DNA of 64,000 bases, from assembly GCA_016938655.1 (NCBI GenBank), contig JAFGUG010000057.1:1-64000 (forward strand). Direction: 5' to 3'. The stretch comes from Thiotrichales bacterium (GTDB lineage: Bacteria; Pseudomonadota; Gammaproteobacteria; Thiomicrospirales; Thiomicrospiraceae). The notes beneath the pieces were generated by a model that was not told where the DNA came from, searched no databases, and was given only the letters and a program-made list of their open reading frames with translations. The position numbers and the translations under genes are program-made. Shown here piece after piece: positions 1 through 9,297 of this stretch (position 1 is its first letter; each line of letters opens with the position of its first letter).

Positions 1-103
1 AGGCCTGCTGACTTTAACAATCTTTTTTATAAATTTTTAACCTCCCCTCTGTCTTGTTTGCCATTTATTAGGCATACTAGCCAAAAAAACGGAGCATCAA
101 ATT

Positions 104-949
104 ATGGCGAATATTCTTATTGCGGGTTGCGGCGGTATCGGCTGTGAACTGGGTGTAAAACTGGTCTCTCAAGGCCATACTGTCTATGGTTTGCGTCGTG
201 AAACCTCTGAGCTTCCAGAAGGCATTAAGGCCATTGAAGCCGACTTAGCCCACACACTAGATCCGCTTCCAGATAATTTAGATTACATTGTCTACAGTGC
301 TTCAGCAGGCAAATACAAAGACATCGCTTATTATCAGGCATACGTGTCAGGCGTAAAGCACGTTTTAGAGGCGGTCAAAGGGCAAGCGATTAAACGCTTC
401 TTTTTTGTTTCTAGCACATCCGTTTTTGGACAGTTTGAGGGGGAAGTGGTCACCGAAGAGAGCCCGACTTCTGACAGCACCTTCTCTACTCGTCGTTTAT
501 TAGAAGGTGAAAACTTAGTCAATGAGTGCCCGTTTGATAGCACCATTATTCGCTTTGGTGGCATCTACGGTCCAGGCAGAAATCATTTAATCAATTTAGT
601 ACTTGATGGCAAAGCACACTGTCTGGAGGGGGTTTACAGTAACCGCATTCACTCCAGTGATTGCGTTGGCATGTTGGCGCATTTGATTGATATGAGTGAA
701 CAAGGCAACAAAAATATTGAGTCACTCTATATTGGCGTGGACAATCAACCCACTTTGTCTTGTGAAGTGTATGAATGGTTGGCGGAGCAACTCAGTGTTT
801 CAGAAATTGAACACTCAGAACCTAAAGAACAAAGTCGCCTAATGAGTAGTAACAAACAACTTTCTAACGCCAGAATTCGCAGTACTGGCTATGAATTACT
901 TTATCCAAATTACCAAGATGGTTATAGTGAGTTAATACAAGACTTATAG
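104..949 (+). CDS. NAD(P)-binding SDR-family epimerase (YeeZ-like)
   Basis: This 281-residue protein begins with a Rossmann dinucleotide-binding motif (AGCGGIGCELG, residues 7-17). An SSTSVFGQ segment near residue 103 matches the Ser region of extended short-chain dehydrogenases. Length and layout fit the atypical SDR group that includes E. coli YeeZ, whose substrate is not established, so only a soluble NAD(P)-dependent epimerase/reductase is claimed. The ATG is preceded by GGAG at 91-94 with 9 bases spacing. The gene stands alone, converges on fxsA, and is followed by a terminator hairpin. The family is fairly sure; the substrate is unknown. Confidence 0.8.
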   Translation: MANILIAGCGGIGCELGVKLVSQGHTVYGLRRETSELPEGIKAIEADLAHTLDPLPDNLDYIVYSASAGKYKDIAYYQAYVSGVKHVLEAVKGQAIKRFFFVSSTSVFGQFEGEVVTEESPTSDSTFSTRRLLEGENLVNECPFDSTIIRFGGIYGPGRNHLINLVLDGKAHCLEGVYSNRIHSSDCVGMLAHLIDMSEQGNKNIESLYIGVDNQPTLSCEVYEWLAEQLSVSEIEHSEPKEQSRLMSSNKQLSNARIRSTGYELLYPNYQDGYSELIQDL

Positions 950-991
950 CGTTTCAGGTTTATTTCTTTAAGGGTTTATCGCTATTTAATA

Positions 992-1016
992 GAAGGGGTT
1001 ACAAGAACCCTTTTTT
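992..1016 (+). terminator. Intrinsic terminator after the SDR gene
   Basis: The stem AAGGGGTT / AACCCTT has a one-base bulge and a short loop, followed by a run of six T. It lies between the convergent SDR gene and fxsA. Confidence 0.75.
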
Positions 1017-1068
1017 ACATTGCTGGGTTTAAGCGTTTTAGTAACGATTCATATCTTTACCAGAAAGA

Positions 1069-1569
1069 CTATTTCGGTTGATTCTTATCTGAATCAATTA
1101 CTTCACCTTCAATGACTTCTTGATTATTCAATGAACGAGGTTGTTTTGGCTGCGCTTCCGACCACTCACCTTCGTAGTAATCACCTTTGTTATTCTTGTA
1201 TTGGTAGCCGCCACGCATTGCGGTGCCTTTTAAACTCTGTTTAATCAAAAACTGACGAACAAACGGAATTAAAAACATCAGTCCGATTGCATCGCTAATC
1301 AAACCCGGTACAAACAGAAACACCCCGCCTAAAAATATAAACACCCCTTCCATCAACTCCATCTGCGGTGGCGTACCGGCATTCATGGCCACTTGTGCTT
1401 TTTGCATCGTCGCCAAACCTTGTGTTCGCATCAAGACAACACCTGCCAGTGCGGTCGCTATCGTCAATAAAACGGTTGGCAAGGCACCAATCACACTGCC
1501 CACTTGAATCAGCACATACAGTTCAACAAGTGGAATTAATAAAAACAGTAGAAAGAAAACTTTTAACAT
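1069..1569 (-). CDS. fxsA: FxsA family inner-membrane protein
   Basis: This 166-residue protein has a hydrophobic N-terminus (VFFLLFLLIPLVELYVLIQVG) and more membrane segments to about residue 110, including the GVFIFLGGVFLFVPGLISD stretch typical of FxsA. A hydrophilic tail follows. In E. coli, FxsA overproduction relieves F-plasmid exclusion of phage T7; the normal cellular role is not known. The tail (YKNNKGDYYEGEW) is a common feature of the family. The gene converges on the SDR gene and is divergent from dsbD. The 298 bases between fxsA and dsbD contain no other gene I can see. Confidence 0.85.
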   Translation of the reverse strand: MLKVFFLLFLLIPLVELYVLIQVGSVIGALPTVLLTIATALAGVVLMRTQGLATMQKAQVAMNAGTPPQMELMEGVFIFLGGVFLFVPGLISDAIGLMFLIPFVRQFLIKQSLKGTAMRGGYQYKNNKGDYYEGEWSEAQPKQPRSLNNQEVIEGEVIDSDKNQPK

Positions 1570-1867
1570 ACAGGTCTCATTTATAAGTAGGCGATTATCG
1601 TGTTCTTTTAAGGCACAAATTGATTGCCAACTTAAAAGAAGTTAACTAATCATTTCACGCTTCAAGCTCAAAATGGTTGAAACAACATGAATACCCTACA
1701 TAAAGCTCAACACGCTCTACTAAGTGGTATAAAATCTATCAACGTTTTAAATACGACATCATAAAGAACATTGGGGTTCGAAATTACACTCTTGCCCGCC
1801 GGATGTTATTGTTTATAACGTCAAAATAATACTTTTCAAGTAATGATGATTAAAAGAGAGATAAACC

Positions 1868-4108
1868 ATGCAAACTTGGCCAAAATTCAAAACATTTTGC
1901 ACCTTACTATTTAGCTTATCGCTGCTCTTTACCCTGCCCTCGGTTCACGCTGAAGACTTGCTAGACGTTGATGATGCATTTCAACTGCAAACACCGAGCG
2001 TTGAAAACGGCAAAATCGTCATTAACTGGAAAATTGCCGACGACTATAAACTCTATAAAGACAAAATGTCCGTCACGGCAGATTCAGCGACTCTGCAAGC
2101 CCCTGAGTACTCTAAAGCCAAAATGGTGGATGACGCCTTATTTGGTAAAACCGAAGTGTATAGCAAAAGTGCTGAAATCAAAGTGGGTTATACATCCAGT
2201 TCAAACAGCACCAATTTAACGGTTAAGTACCAAGGCTGTGCCGATAAGATTGGCGTGTGCTACCCGCCACAAACTCGTAACTTTACCATCGATTTACCTG
2301 CTGTCGCTTCTGCACAAGCCAATACAAATTCTGCAAGCGCAGAAACCCCCTTTAATGCCTTAGCTGGTTTAAATGACCTGTTAGTAGAGAGCAATGGTGA
2401 ACCTGAGCTATTAGAAGCGAACGATGCGTTTAAGTTTTCAACGGAAGTCGTGAATGGCGAAATTATTGCCAATTGGGTCGTTGCACCCGATTACCACCTC
2501 TACCAAGACAAAATTAAAGTTAAGGTTGTAGATGGTAATGCAACCCTAGCGAGCTTACAACTGCCTCAAGCGGAACAAATTGATGATCCGCTTTTTGGGC
2601 AAACCATGGTTTATCACGGTCAATTTCAAGCCACGTTACCCATTACCAGCATCACAGGCTCGGCAACCATTGAATTTGAATTTCAAGGCTGTTCAGCCTC
2701 TGCGGGTGTGTGTTACCCACCGATGCAAAAAACCGTTAGCGTAAATGCGGCCGACATTAATGTTGCAAGTACCGCTACCGCATCTTTAGCAAGCGCCACC
2801 GTTAACAATCCTGAACGCTCTGAAACCGATCAAATTACCGACACACTTAAAAACAGCAGCGTGTGGATTGTGATCGCCACCTTCTTTGTGTTTGGACTGC
2901 TACTGGCTCTAACCCCTTGCGTCTTCCCAATGATTCCGATTCTATCCAGCATCATTGTTGGCCAAGGTGACCAAATAACCACGCGACGTGCCTTTGTGAT
3001 GTCGTTGGTCTATGTCCTAGCCATGTCGATTACTTATACGGTAGCCGGTGTGTTGGCAGGCCTGTTCGGTGAAAACCTACAGGCCGCCTTCCAGAACCCA
3101 TGGATCATCGGTAGTTTTGTTGCCATCTTTATTGCGCTGGCGTTCTCAATGTTTGGTTTTTACGAACTGCAACTACCAGCCAAATTGCAAACCAAACTGA
3201 CTAACCTATCCAATAAACAGCAAGGGGGTACCTTGGTGGGTGTGGGCATCATGGGCTTCTTGTCCGCACTGATTGTTGGGCCTTGTGTTGCTCCGCCACT
3301 GGCCGGTGCATTAATTTACATTGGTCAAACCGGCGATGCTCTTCTGGGGGGTACCGCACTCTTTGCTATGAGTATGGGGATGGGTCTTCCATTGCTTCTA
3401 CTTGGAACCTCAGCCGGTAAGTTCCTACCACGCGCTGGCGCTTGGATGGACAACGTTAAAGCCGTGTTTGGTGTAATGTTAATAGGTATTGCCATCTGGA
3501 TGGCGGAGCGCATTCTGCCTGCAGAAATCACGCTACTTAGCTGGGCGCTTCTATTCATCATCTCAGCGGTGTACTTAGGGGCATTTGAAAGCACCGCCGA
3601 TAAGTCAGGTTGGGTTAAACTCTTTAAAGGCTTTGGACTGGCATTAGCCCTCTATGGCGCGATGATTTTAGTTGGCCTTTTAGGCGGCAGCAATCAACTG
3701 CTTCAGCCACTAAAAGTCTTCCAAGGCGGCGGCAATGGTCAACAAGTTCAATCTGAAAAACTGAACTTCACCATTATCAAAAGCATCGAAGACCTGGACG
3801 CTGAACTGGCCAAAGGTCAACCAGTCATGCTCGATTTTTATGCTGACTGGTGTGTGAGCTGTAAAGAGATGGAAGCGTTAACCTTTAGCCAACCCATGGT
3901 GCATGACGCCCTGAAAGGGGTGACCCTTTTGAAAGCAGACGTCACTAAAAACGACGACATTGATAAAGCCTTAATGAAAAAGTTTGGCATTATTGGGCCA
4001 CCTGCGATTCTATTCTTTAAAGATCAGCAAGAGCAGAAAGCACAACGTGTGGTTGGCTTTAAAAATGCCACCGAGTTTACGGCAAACATTCAAAAATCTT
4101 TCCAATAA
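1868..4108 (+). CDS. dsbD: Thiol:disulfide interchange protein DsbD with two N-terminal domains
   Basis: DsbD carries reducing power from cytoplasmic thioredoxin across the inner membrane to periplasmic partners such as DsbC and cytochrome c maturation proteins. A signal peptide covers about residues 1-28. Two tandem copies of the periplasmic N-terminal domain follow, at about 30-145 and 180-293, each with a Cys pair (C124/C131 and C275/C282) in a QGC...VCYPP motif. The membrane domain begins near 332 and has its redox cysteines in LTPCVFP (C351) and VGPCVAPP (C473). The C-terminal thioredoxin domain has DWCVSC (C662/C665). At 746 residues it is longer than the roughly 560 of E. coli DsbD because of the extra domain. 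GAGAG lies upstream of the ATG. Confidence 0.95.
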   Translation: MQTWPKFKTFCTLLFSLSLLFTLPSVHAEDLLDVDDAFQLQTPSVENGKIVINWKIADDYKLYKDKMSVTADSATLQAPEYSKAKMVDDALFGKTEVYSKSAEIKVGYTSSSNSTNLTVKYQGCADKIGVCYPPQTRNFTIDLPAVASAQANTNSASAETPFNALAGLNDLLVESNGEPELLEANDAFKFSTEVVNGEIIANWVVAPDYHLYQDKIKVKVVDGNATLASLQLPQAEQIDDPLFGQTMVYHGQFQATLPITSITGSATIEFEFQGCSASAGVCYPPMQKTVSVNAADINVASTATASLASATVNNPERSETDQITDTLKNSSVWIVIATFFVFGLLLALTPCVFPMIPILSSIIVGQGDQITTRRAFVMSLVYVLAMSITYTVAGVLAGLFGENLQAAFQNPWIIGSFVAIFIALAFSMFGFYELQLPAKLQTKLTNLSNKQQGGTLVGVGIMGFLSALIVGPCVAPPLAGALIYIGQTGDALLGGTALFAMSMGMGLPLLLLGTSAGKFLPRAGAWMDNVKAVFGVMLIGIAIWMAERILPAEITLLSWALLFIISAVYLGAFESTADKSGWVKLFKGFGLALALYGAMILVGLLGGSNQLLQPLKVFQGGGNGQQVQSEKLNFTIIKSIEDLDAELAKGQPVMLDFYADWCVSCKEMEALTFSQPMVHDALKGVTLLKADVTKNDDIDKALMKKFGIIGPPAILFFKDQQEQKAQRVVGFKNATEFTANIQKSFQ

Positions 4109-4150
4109 CCGATTAGCAATGCGCTGTAACCGGCGCTCGACTCAAACCTT

Positions 4151-4181
4151 AAGCCCAGTTAATTGCACACTGGGCTTTTTT
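4151..4181 (+). terminator. Intrinsic terminator after dsbD
   Basis: A stem AAGCCCAGT / ACTGGGCTT-like hairpin with an AT-rich loop is followed by a T run. It is 42 bases after the dsbD stop. Confidence 0.85.
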
Positions 4182-4286
4182 CGTTAAAGATGAAGTTTTC
4201 AGCTAACTTCAAAACAAAACGCCGCATTTCATGCAAAAACCCTCAAAAACTCCCCCACTCACATAGAGTTATCCCAACAGTTAGGC

Positions 4287-4292
4287 TATAAT
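4287..4292 (+). promoter_or_regulatory. Possible sigma-70 -10 box upstream of aroQ
   Basis: A perfect TATAAT lies 33 bases before the aroQ start codon. I see no convincing -35 hexamer at the usual distance, so this is a weak call based on the -10 box alone. It would drive aroQ and possibly accB-accC. Confidence 0.4.
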
Positions 4293-4324
4293 CACGACAC
4301 GAATTAACTGCGGATTTCTAGAAT

Positions 4325-4762
4325 ATGTCGAGCATACTGGTGATTAATGGTCCTAACTTAAATATGTTAGGTAAACGAGAACCCGAGATTTACGGACATC
4401 AAACCCTTGCTGACATTACCGAACAACTCGAGTTAATGGCGGATGAATACAATGTTCGCCTGCATCACTTCCAAAGTAATGCCGAGCATGAACTGATTAA
4501 TCGAATCCACAAAACGATGAATGATGGCACTGAATTTATCATTATTAATCCCGCCGCATTTACCCATACTAGCGTTGCTCTGCGTGATGCGATTGCCACG
4601 GTTAACTTACCGTTTATTGAAGTGCACCTTTCCAATATCCACAAACGCGAAGCATTTCGAGCGCACTCCTACTTTTCGGATTTAGCGGTAGGCGTGATAG
4701 CTGGACTGGGCACGATTGGATATGAACTCGCTCTGCAAGCTGCAGTAGAAAGAATTAAATAA
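4325..4762 (+). CDS. aroQ: 3-dehydroquinate dehydratase, type II
   Basis: AroQ converts 3-dehydroquinate to 3-dehydroshikimate in the shikimate pathway. The 145-residue length is normal for the type II enzyme. Family motifs are visible: [18 protein letters not shown] at the N-terminus with the catalytic Tyr, [11 protein letters not shown] mid-protein, and [17 protein letters not shown] with the catalytic His region. It lies just upstream of accB-accC, an arrangement common in gammaproteobacteria. Confidence 0.96.
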   Translation: MSSILVINGPNLNMLGKREPEIYGHQTLADITEQLELMADEYNVRLHHFQSNAEHELINRIHKTMNDGTEFIIINPAAFTHTSVALRDAIATVNLPFIEVHLSNIHKREAFRAHSYFSDLAVGVIAGLGTIGYELALQAAVERIK

Positions 4763-4865
4763 ATGTGACTCTAGACAACGCTTGTTAGTCTTACTGAAGT
4801 CTTATCAAATTAACACCCCAAAACGCCTTAGCAATGAAGATAAGGCAAAGAAAAAGGATAGAAAT

Positions 4866-5321
4866 ATGGATATTCGTTCAATTCGCAAACTAATTGAAAT
4901 TGTTGAAGAATCAAACATCGCTGAGATTGAAATTAAAGAAGGCGAGCACAATATTCGCATTACTCGTAGCCGTGAGCCAGTGATGATGGCCGCCCCGATG
5001 CAACAGCAAGTACCAATGCAACAAGCCCCTGCTGCGGCTGCGGCTCCAATGGGTACCGAAGCACCCGCCGCCGCGCCAGAAATCAGCGGCCATAAAGTCA
5101 CATCACCGATGGTTGGAACCTTCTACGCATCACCGTCACCCGATGCAGGTGCATTTGTGAAAGTAGGCGATAAGGTTGCAGAAGGCGACACCCTTTGTAT
5201 TATTGAAGCGATGAAAATCATGAACCCTATCGAATCGGATGTTGCCGGAACGGTTAAGCAGATTTTAGGTGTTAACGGTGATCCAGTTGAATTTGGTCAA
5301 CCACTATTCGTTATTGAATAA
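4866..5321 (+). CDS. accB: Biotin carboxyl carrier protein of acetyl-CoA carboxylase
   Basis: AccB carries biotin for acetyl-CoA carboxylase, the first committed step of fatty acid synthesis. The frame is open from 4782, but family homology starts at [15 protein letters not shown], and AAGGATA lies just upstream of the ATG at 4866; I therefore use 4866 (151 residues). An Ala/Pro/Gln-rich linker covers about residues 40-75. The biotinyl domain follows, with the biotin-accepting Lys in EAMKIMN. It is followed 12 bases later by accC, so the two are co-transcribed. Confidence 0.95.
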   Translation: MDIRSIRKLIEIVEESNIAEIEIKEGEHNIRITRSREPVMMAAPMQQQVPMQQAPAAAAAPMGTEAPAAAPEISGHKVTSPMVGTFYASPSPDAGAFVKVGDKVAEGDTLCIIEAMKIMNPIESDVAGTVKQILGVNGDPVEFGQPLFVIE

Positions 5322-5333
5322 GGATAACCAACC

Positions 5334-6683
5334 ATGATTGAAAAAATCTTAATTGCAAACCGTGGTGAAATTGCCCTACGCGTATTGCGTGCCTGTAAAG
5401 AGCTTGGAATTAAAACCGTTGCGGTGCACTCTACCGCCGATGCGGACTTAAAGCACGTTCTGTTAGCTGATGAGTCGGTTTGTATCGGCCCAGCCGCTTC
5501 ATCTGAAAGTTACCTAAACGTACCTGCGATTATTGCTGCCGCAGAAATTACCGATGCGGGTGCCATTCACCCAGGTTACGGTTTTTTATCGGAAAACGCG
5601 GACTTTGCAGAACGCGTGGAAGAGAGTGGCTTTGCGTTTATTGGCCCTAAAGCTGAAACCATTCGTATTATGGGTGACAAGGTTCAAGCGATTCGCGCTA
5701 TGAAAGCTGCAGGTGTCCCAACCGTTCCAGGTTCAGGGGGCCCACTGGGTGATAACGATGAAGAGAATCATCGTATTGCTAAAGAGATTGGTTATCCAAT
5801 TATCATCAAAGCCTCTGGTGGTGGCGGTGGTCGTGGGATGCGCGTGGTGCACACAGAAGGCAGCTTACTTAAGTCTATTCAGCTTACTAAGTCGGAAGCC
5901 GGTAGCTTTTTTGGTAACCCAGAAGTCTACATGGAAAAATTCTTAGAAAACCCACGACATGTTGAGATTCAAGTTCTAGCTGACGGCCAAGGCAATGCCA
6001 TTCATTTAGGTGAACGTGATTGCTCAATGCAACGCCGCCATCAAAAAGTGGTTGAAGAAGCGCCGGCACCGGGTGTCACCGAAGAGCAACGCGCACGCAT
6101 TGGAGCCGCTTGTGTCAAAGCCTGTATCGACATCAACTACCGTGGTGCAGGCACGTTCGAATTCTTATATGAAAAAGGTGAGTTCTTCTTTATTGAGATG
6201 AACACCCGTTTGCAAGTCGAACATTGTGTGACCGAAATGGTGACTGGCGTTGACTTGGTTAAAGCACAAATCGAAATCGCTTCTGGCATTCCATTACGCT
6301 TAAAACAAGAAGACATTAAAATGACCGGTCACGCCATAGAGTGTCGTATTAATGCGGAAAATCCGTCGAAGAACTTTATGCCTTCGCCAGGTAAACTGGA
6401 ACGCTTGCACCTAGCAGGTGGATTAGGCGTTCGTTGGGATTCTCATATCTATACCGGTTACAGCATTCCGCCACACTACGACTCAATGATTGGTAAGCTC
6501 ATCTGTTTTGGTAACGATCGTCACACTGCCATTCGCAGAATGGACGTTGCTTTGAATGAGATGGTGATTAAAGGGATTGACACCAACATCCACCTGCAAC
6601 GTGAAATCATGAACGATCATGGCTTTATTGAAGGTGGCGTTAACATTCACTACTTAGAGCATCGCTTAGAACATTTGGTTTAA
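5334..6683 (+). CDS. accC: Biotin carboxylase subunit of acetyl-CoA carboxylase
   Basis: AccC uses ATP and bicarbonate to carboxylate the biotin on AccB. The 449 residues match the usual length. Visible landmarks are the N-terminal [20 protein letters not shown], the glycine-rich ATP-grasp loop [14 protein letters not shown] near residue 160, the [17 protein letters not shown] segment, and [12 protein letters not shown] in the active site. AAGGA lies before the start. It is the last gene of the accBC operon. Confidence 0.97.
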   Translation: MIEKILIANRGEIALRVLRACKELGIKTVAVHSTADADLKHVLLADESVCIGPAASSESYLNVPAIIAAAEITDAGAIHPGYGFLSENADFAERVEESGFAFIGPKAETIRIMGDKVQAIRAMKAAGVPTVPGSGGPLGDNDEENHRIAKEIGYPIIIKASGGGGGRGMRVVHTEGSLLKSIQLTKSEAGSFFGNPEVYMEKFLENPRHVEIQVLADGQGNAIHLGERDCSMQRRHQKVVEEAPAPGVTEEQRARIGAACVKACIDINYRGAGTFEFLYEKGEFFFIEMNTRLQVEHCVTEMVTGVDLVKAQIEIASGIPLRLKQEDIKMTGHAIECRINAENPSKNFMPSPGKLERLHLAGGLGVRWDSHIYTGYSIPPHYDSMIGKLICFGNDRHTAIRRMDVALNEMVIKGIDTNIHLQREIMNDHGFIEGGVNIHYLEHRLEHLV

Positions 6684-6704
6684 GCTATTTGTGTCATGTG
6701 ACTG

Positions 6705-6849
6705 AACCACGAAGACACGAAGGCACGAAGATAGACGTTACCTTCAAAGCCTTAAAAGTGAGCAGGCCTGCTTACTTTTAAAACGGTTTTAAAGACAAAC
6801 GTTAATAAAGAGCAATCTTTTAACTTAGTGCCTTCGTGTCTTCGTGGTT
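6705..6849. repeat. Inverted repeat element bounded by CACGAAG arrays
   Basis: The left arm is three copies of an 8-base unit (CACGAAG plus A or G) after AAC. The right arm, ending at 6849, is the reverse complement (CCTTCGTGTCTTCGTGGTT). The roughly 100-base interior contains the palindrome AGCAGGCCTGCT at 6761-6772. It sits between accC and prmA. Similar arms occur at 38.35, 38.47, 38.93, 39.35, 51.5 and 60.2-60.35 kb. Whether it is a mobile miniature element or a transcription signal cannot be told here. Confidence 0.7.
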
Positions 6850-6898
6850 TTAAATATTAAAAAGCCCGAATAAACACAACTTAAACACAGGAAACAAC

Positions 6899-7777
6899 AT
6901 GGCTTGGATTCAAATTAATATCATCGTCGAAGAAGCACTTGCTGAGCCCTTATCAGATGCCTTTATGGACGTGGGTGCCAGCTCAGTGACCTTTGAAGAT
7001 GCCAAAGACCAACCCATTTATGAACCCGAAATTGGCACCACCCCTATTTGGAATCAAACCAAGGTTATTGGCCTGTTTGACGCCGAAATGGACAGTAAAA
7101 ACATCATTGATATTTTATGTCTGCTGCACCCTAGTTTAGACAAAGAAACATTTAAGGTGGAACAGCTTGAAGATAAAGATTGGATTCGTGCGTGGATGGA
7201 CCAATTTAAACCCATGCAATTTGGCGAACGCTTATGGATTGTGCCTAGCTGGACCCAACCGCCCGAACCGAATGCTGTTAACTTAATGCTCGACCCGGGC
7301 ATGGCTTTTGGAACCGGTACGCACCCTACTACGGCACAATGTTTAACTTGGCTCGATAACCATACGCCCACCAACTTAACCGTGATTGATTATGGTTGTG
7401 GCTCTGGTGTGCTCGCCTTAGCCGCCAGTAAACTGGGAGCTAAAAGCGTTTCGGGGACCGACATCGACCCACAAGCCATTCTCGCTAGCAATCAAAATGC
7501 CGAACGAAACAACGCCGACATCCACTTTAAATTAGTCAAGGATTTTGACTCAGAACCGGTCGACCTGCTGATTGCCAATATCTTAGCGGGCCCTTTAAAA
7601 GAGCTGGCCGAAGAGTTTGATCGCTTACTTAAACCAGGCGGTACTTTGGTTTTATCAGGCCTGCTAACTTCTCAAGCAAAAGAGTTACAGGAGCACTATC
7701 AAGCTTATAATATCCACTTAGATACCTCCCTTTCGCAAGACGAATGGGGCTTATTGGCTGGTAAAAAACACGTTTAA
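6899..7777 (+). CDS. prmA: Ribosomal protein L11 methyltransferase
   Basis: PrmA trimethylates ribosomal protein L11 using S-adenosylmethionine. The 292-residue length is standard. The N-terminal L11-recognition domain (about 1-100) begins AWIQINI. The methyltransferase domain carries the PrmA signature DPGMAFGTGTHPTT, the SAM-binding motif VIDYGCGSGVLALAA, and NILAGPL. The ATG is preceded by AGGAAAC. The gene lies between accC and dusB, a common gammaproteobacterial order. Confidence 0.95.
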   Translation: MAWIQINIIVEEALAEPLSDAFMDVGASSVTFEDAKDQPIYEPEIGTTPIWNQTKVIGLFDAEMDSKNIIDILCLLHPSLDKETFKVEQLEDKDWIRAWMDQFKPMQFGERLWIVPSWTQPPEPNAVNLMLDPGMAFGTGTHPTTAQCLTWLDNHTPTNLTVIDYGCGSGVLALAASKLGAKSVSGTDIDPQAILASNQNAERNNADIHFKLVKDFDSEPVDLLIANILAGPLKELAEEFDRLLKPGGTLVLSGLLTSQAKELQEHYQAYNIHLDTSLSQDEWGLLAGKKHV

Positions 7778-7848
7778 TCGATTGATTGTGTTTTAACACA
7801 GGCATTATCGCAACATCAGAATCCGGCCTACTCGTAGTTTAAAAACTC

Positions 7849-7860
7849 AGCAGGCCTGCT
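7849..7860. repeat. GCAGGCCTGC palindrome between prmA and dusB
   Basis: A perfect 12-base AGCAGGCCTGCT palindrome, 72 bases after the prmA stop and flanked by AAAAACTC. It is a member of the iterated palindrome family described in the findings. Confidence 0.85.
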
Positions 7861-7904
7861 TATTTCTTGCCGTGTTTACAAGGCTAAAGGCTCAGTAATT
7901 TTTT

Positions 7905-8876
7905 ATGCTCAAAATTGGCCCCTATCAGTTTGAACACAACTTGGTGCTCGCCCCGATGGCTGGGGTAACCGATGCCGTATATCGAAAAATCTGCCGCCAA
8001 TATGGTGCAAGCTACACCCTCTCTGAAATGGTCGCCTCACAAAAGCACTTGTGGGATTCTAAAAAATCGTCCACGCGCCATGTTGACCTCAACGACCCCG
8101 AACCCAGAGCGGTTCAGCTGCTCGGCACCAATGCCCAAGAACTGGCGCAAGCTGCACTTTGGCAACAACAAAATGGCGCACAAATTATCGATTTAAATTT
8201 GGGCTGCCCCGCCAAAAAAGTGTGCAGTGTGGCGGCAGGCTCTGCACTGATGGGCACCCCAGAAACGGTCGCCGAAATATTTGATGCGGTGATCGCCGCT
8301 GTGGACATTCCGGTTACCGTTAAAATGCGCACCGGCACCGACATTGAAAATAAAAATGCCTTGCAGATTGCCCAACTTGCAGAACAAAAAGGCCTGCAAG
8401 CGGTCACCATTCATGGGCGCACGCGTGACGATAAATTCAACGGCAAAGCCGAGTATGAAACCATTCGCACCGTAAAACAAAACGTGGCGATTCCTGTGAT
8501 TGCAAATGGTGATATTAACACCCCCGAACAGGCACAATTTGTATTAGAATATACCCTTGCTGATGGCATCATGATTGGACGCGCAACGCAGGGCTATCCT
8601 TGGCTATTTAATGAGATAAATCATTACCTTGATACCGGCTCGCACCTTGCAGCGCCCACAATGGAAACGTTCTTTCAAACCATGATGGAACACACCTCTG
8701 GATTGCATCAGTTATACGGTGAGATGTTAGGCGTAAGAATCGCCCGCAAGCACATTGGATGGTATAGCCAACACCTGCCACAAGGAAAAATCCTGCGCAG
8801 GGAATTCAATCAACTCACCGACCCCAATAAACAACTGTTACTCATTAAGCGATATTTTGCCGATCTAAGCTTATAA
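7905..8876 (+). CDS. dusB: tRNA-dihydrouridine synthase B
   Basis: DusB is an FMN enzyme that reduces uridine to dihydrouridine in tRNA. The 323-residue protein shows family motifs: LAPMAGVTDAVYRKIC at the N-terminus, IDLNLGCPAKKVC with the catalytic Cys, VKMRTG, AVTIHGRTR and GDINTPEQA. The downstream gene is fis; dusB-fis is a well-known operon in gammaproteobacteria. A CAGGCCTGC site (8888-8896) lies in the 85-base gap between the two. Confidence 0.95.
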   Translation: MLKIGPYQFEHNLVLAPMAGVTDAVYRKICRQYGASYTLSEMVASQKHLWDSKKSSTRHVDLNDPEPRAVQLLGTNAQELAQAALWQQQNGAQIIDLNLGCPAKKVCSVAAGSALMGTPETVAEIFDAVIAAVDIPVTVKMRTGTDIENKNALQIAQLAEQKGLQAVTIHGRTRDDKFNGKAEYETIRTVKQNVAIPVIANGDINTPEQAQFVLEYTLADGIMIGRATQGYPWLFNEINHYLDTGSHLAAPTMETFFQTMMEHTSGLHQLYGEMLGVRIARKHIGWYSQHLPQGKILRREFNQLTDPNKQLLLIKRYFADLSL

Positions 8877-8961
8877 ACCTAAGCTAACAGGCCTGCCAAC
8901 TTTAAATGGGTTAGCAAAACATGAATAAAAAACATACTTAACAAGCACGCTGAACAATCGA

Positions 8962-9207
8962 ATGACAAAATTAATCAACCATCCCTCACTCAGCAAGCAA
9001 GTCACCATTACGCTTGAGAGCTACTTTGCAACCTTGGATACCGAATCGGCCACCGATGTTTACGAAATGGTCATTCAACAGGTTGAAAAGCCGATGATTG
9101 AATTTGTGCTTGCGCAAACCGAACAAAATCAAACCAAAAGTGCAGAGATATTAGGCATAAACCGCAATACTTTGCGAAAAAAAATGCAAATGTATGACCT
9201 GATATAA
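8962..9207 (+). CDS. fis: DNA-binding protein Fis
   Basis: Fis is a nucleoid-associated protein that bends DNA and regulates rRNA and many other promoters. The 81-residue protein has the C-terminal helix-turn-helix (QTKSAEILGINRNTLRKKM) and the preceding helices of the dimer core. It is slightly shorter than the 98-residue E. coli protein at the N-terminus, as is usual in this part of the gammaproteobacteria. I see no strong ribosome-binding site before the ATG, so translation may be coupled to dusB or the start may be weak. Confidence 0.92.
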   Translation: MTKLINHPSLSKQVTITLESYFATLDTESATDVYEMVIQQVEKPMIEFVLAQTEQNQTKSAEILGINRNTLRKKMQMYDLI

Positions 9208-9297
9208 GCCACATTTCGGCTAACCCACGCAGCTAACACCCTTATTTTTATAGTTTTTTTAATTTTTAGTTTTATATTTTTTTGGAGAACGCCCCAC

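Noticed and set aside
4782-4865. N-terminal extension of accB
   Set aside because: The extra 28 residues are not found in the family, and the ribosome-binding site belongs to the ATG at 4866.
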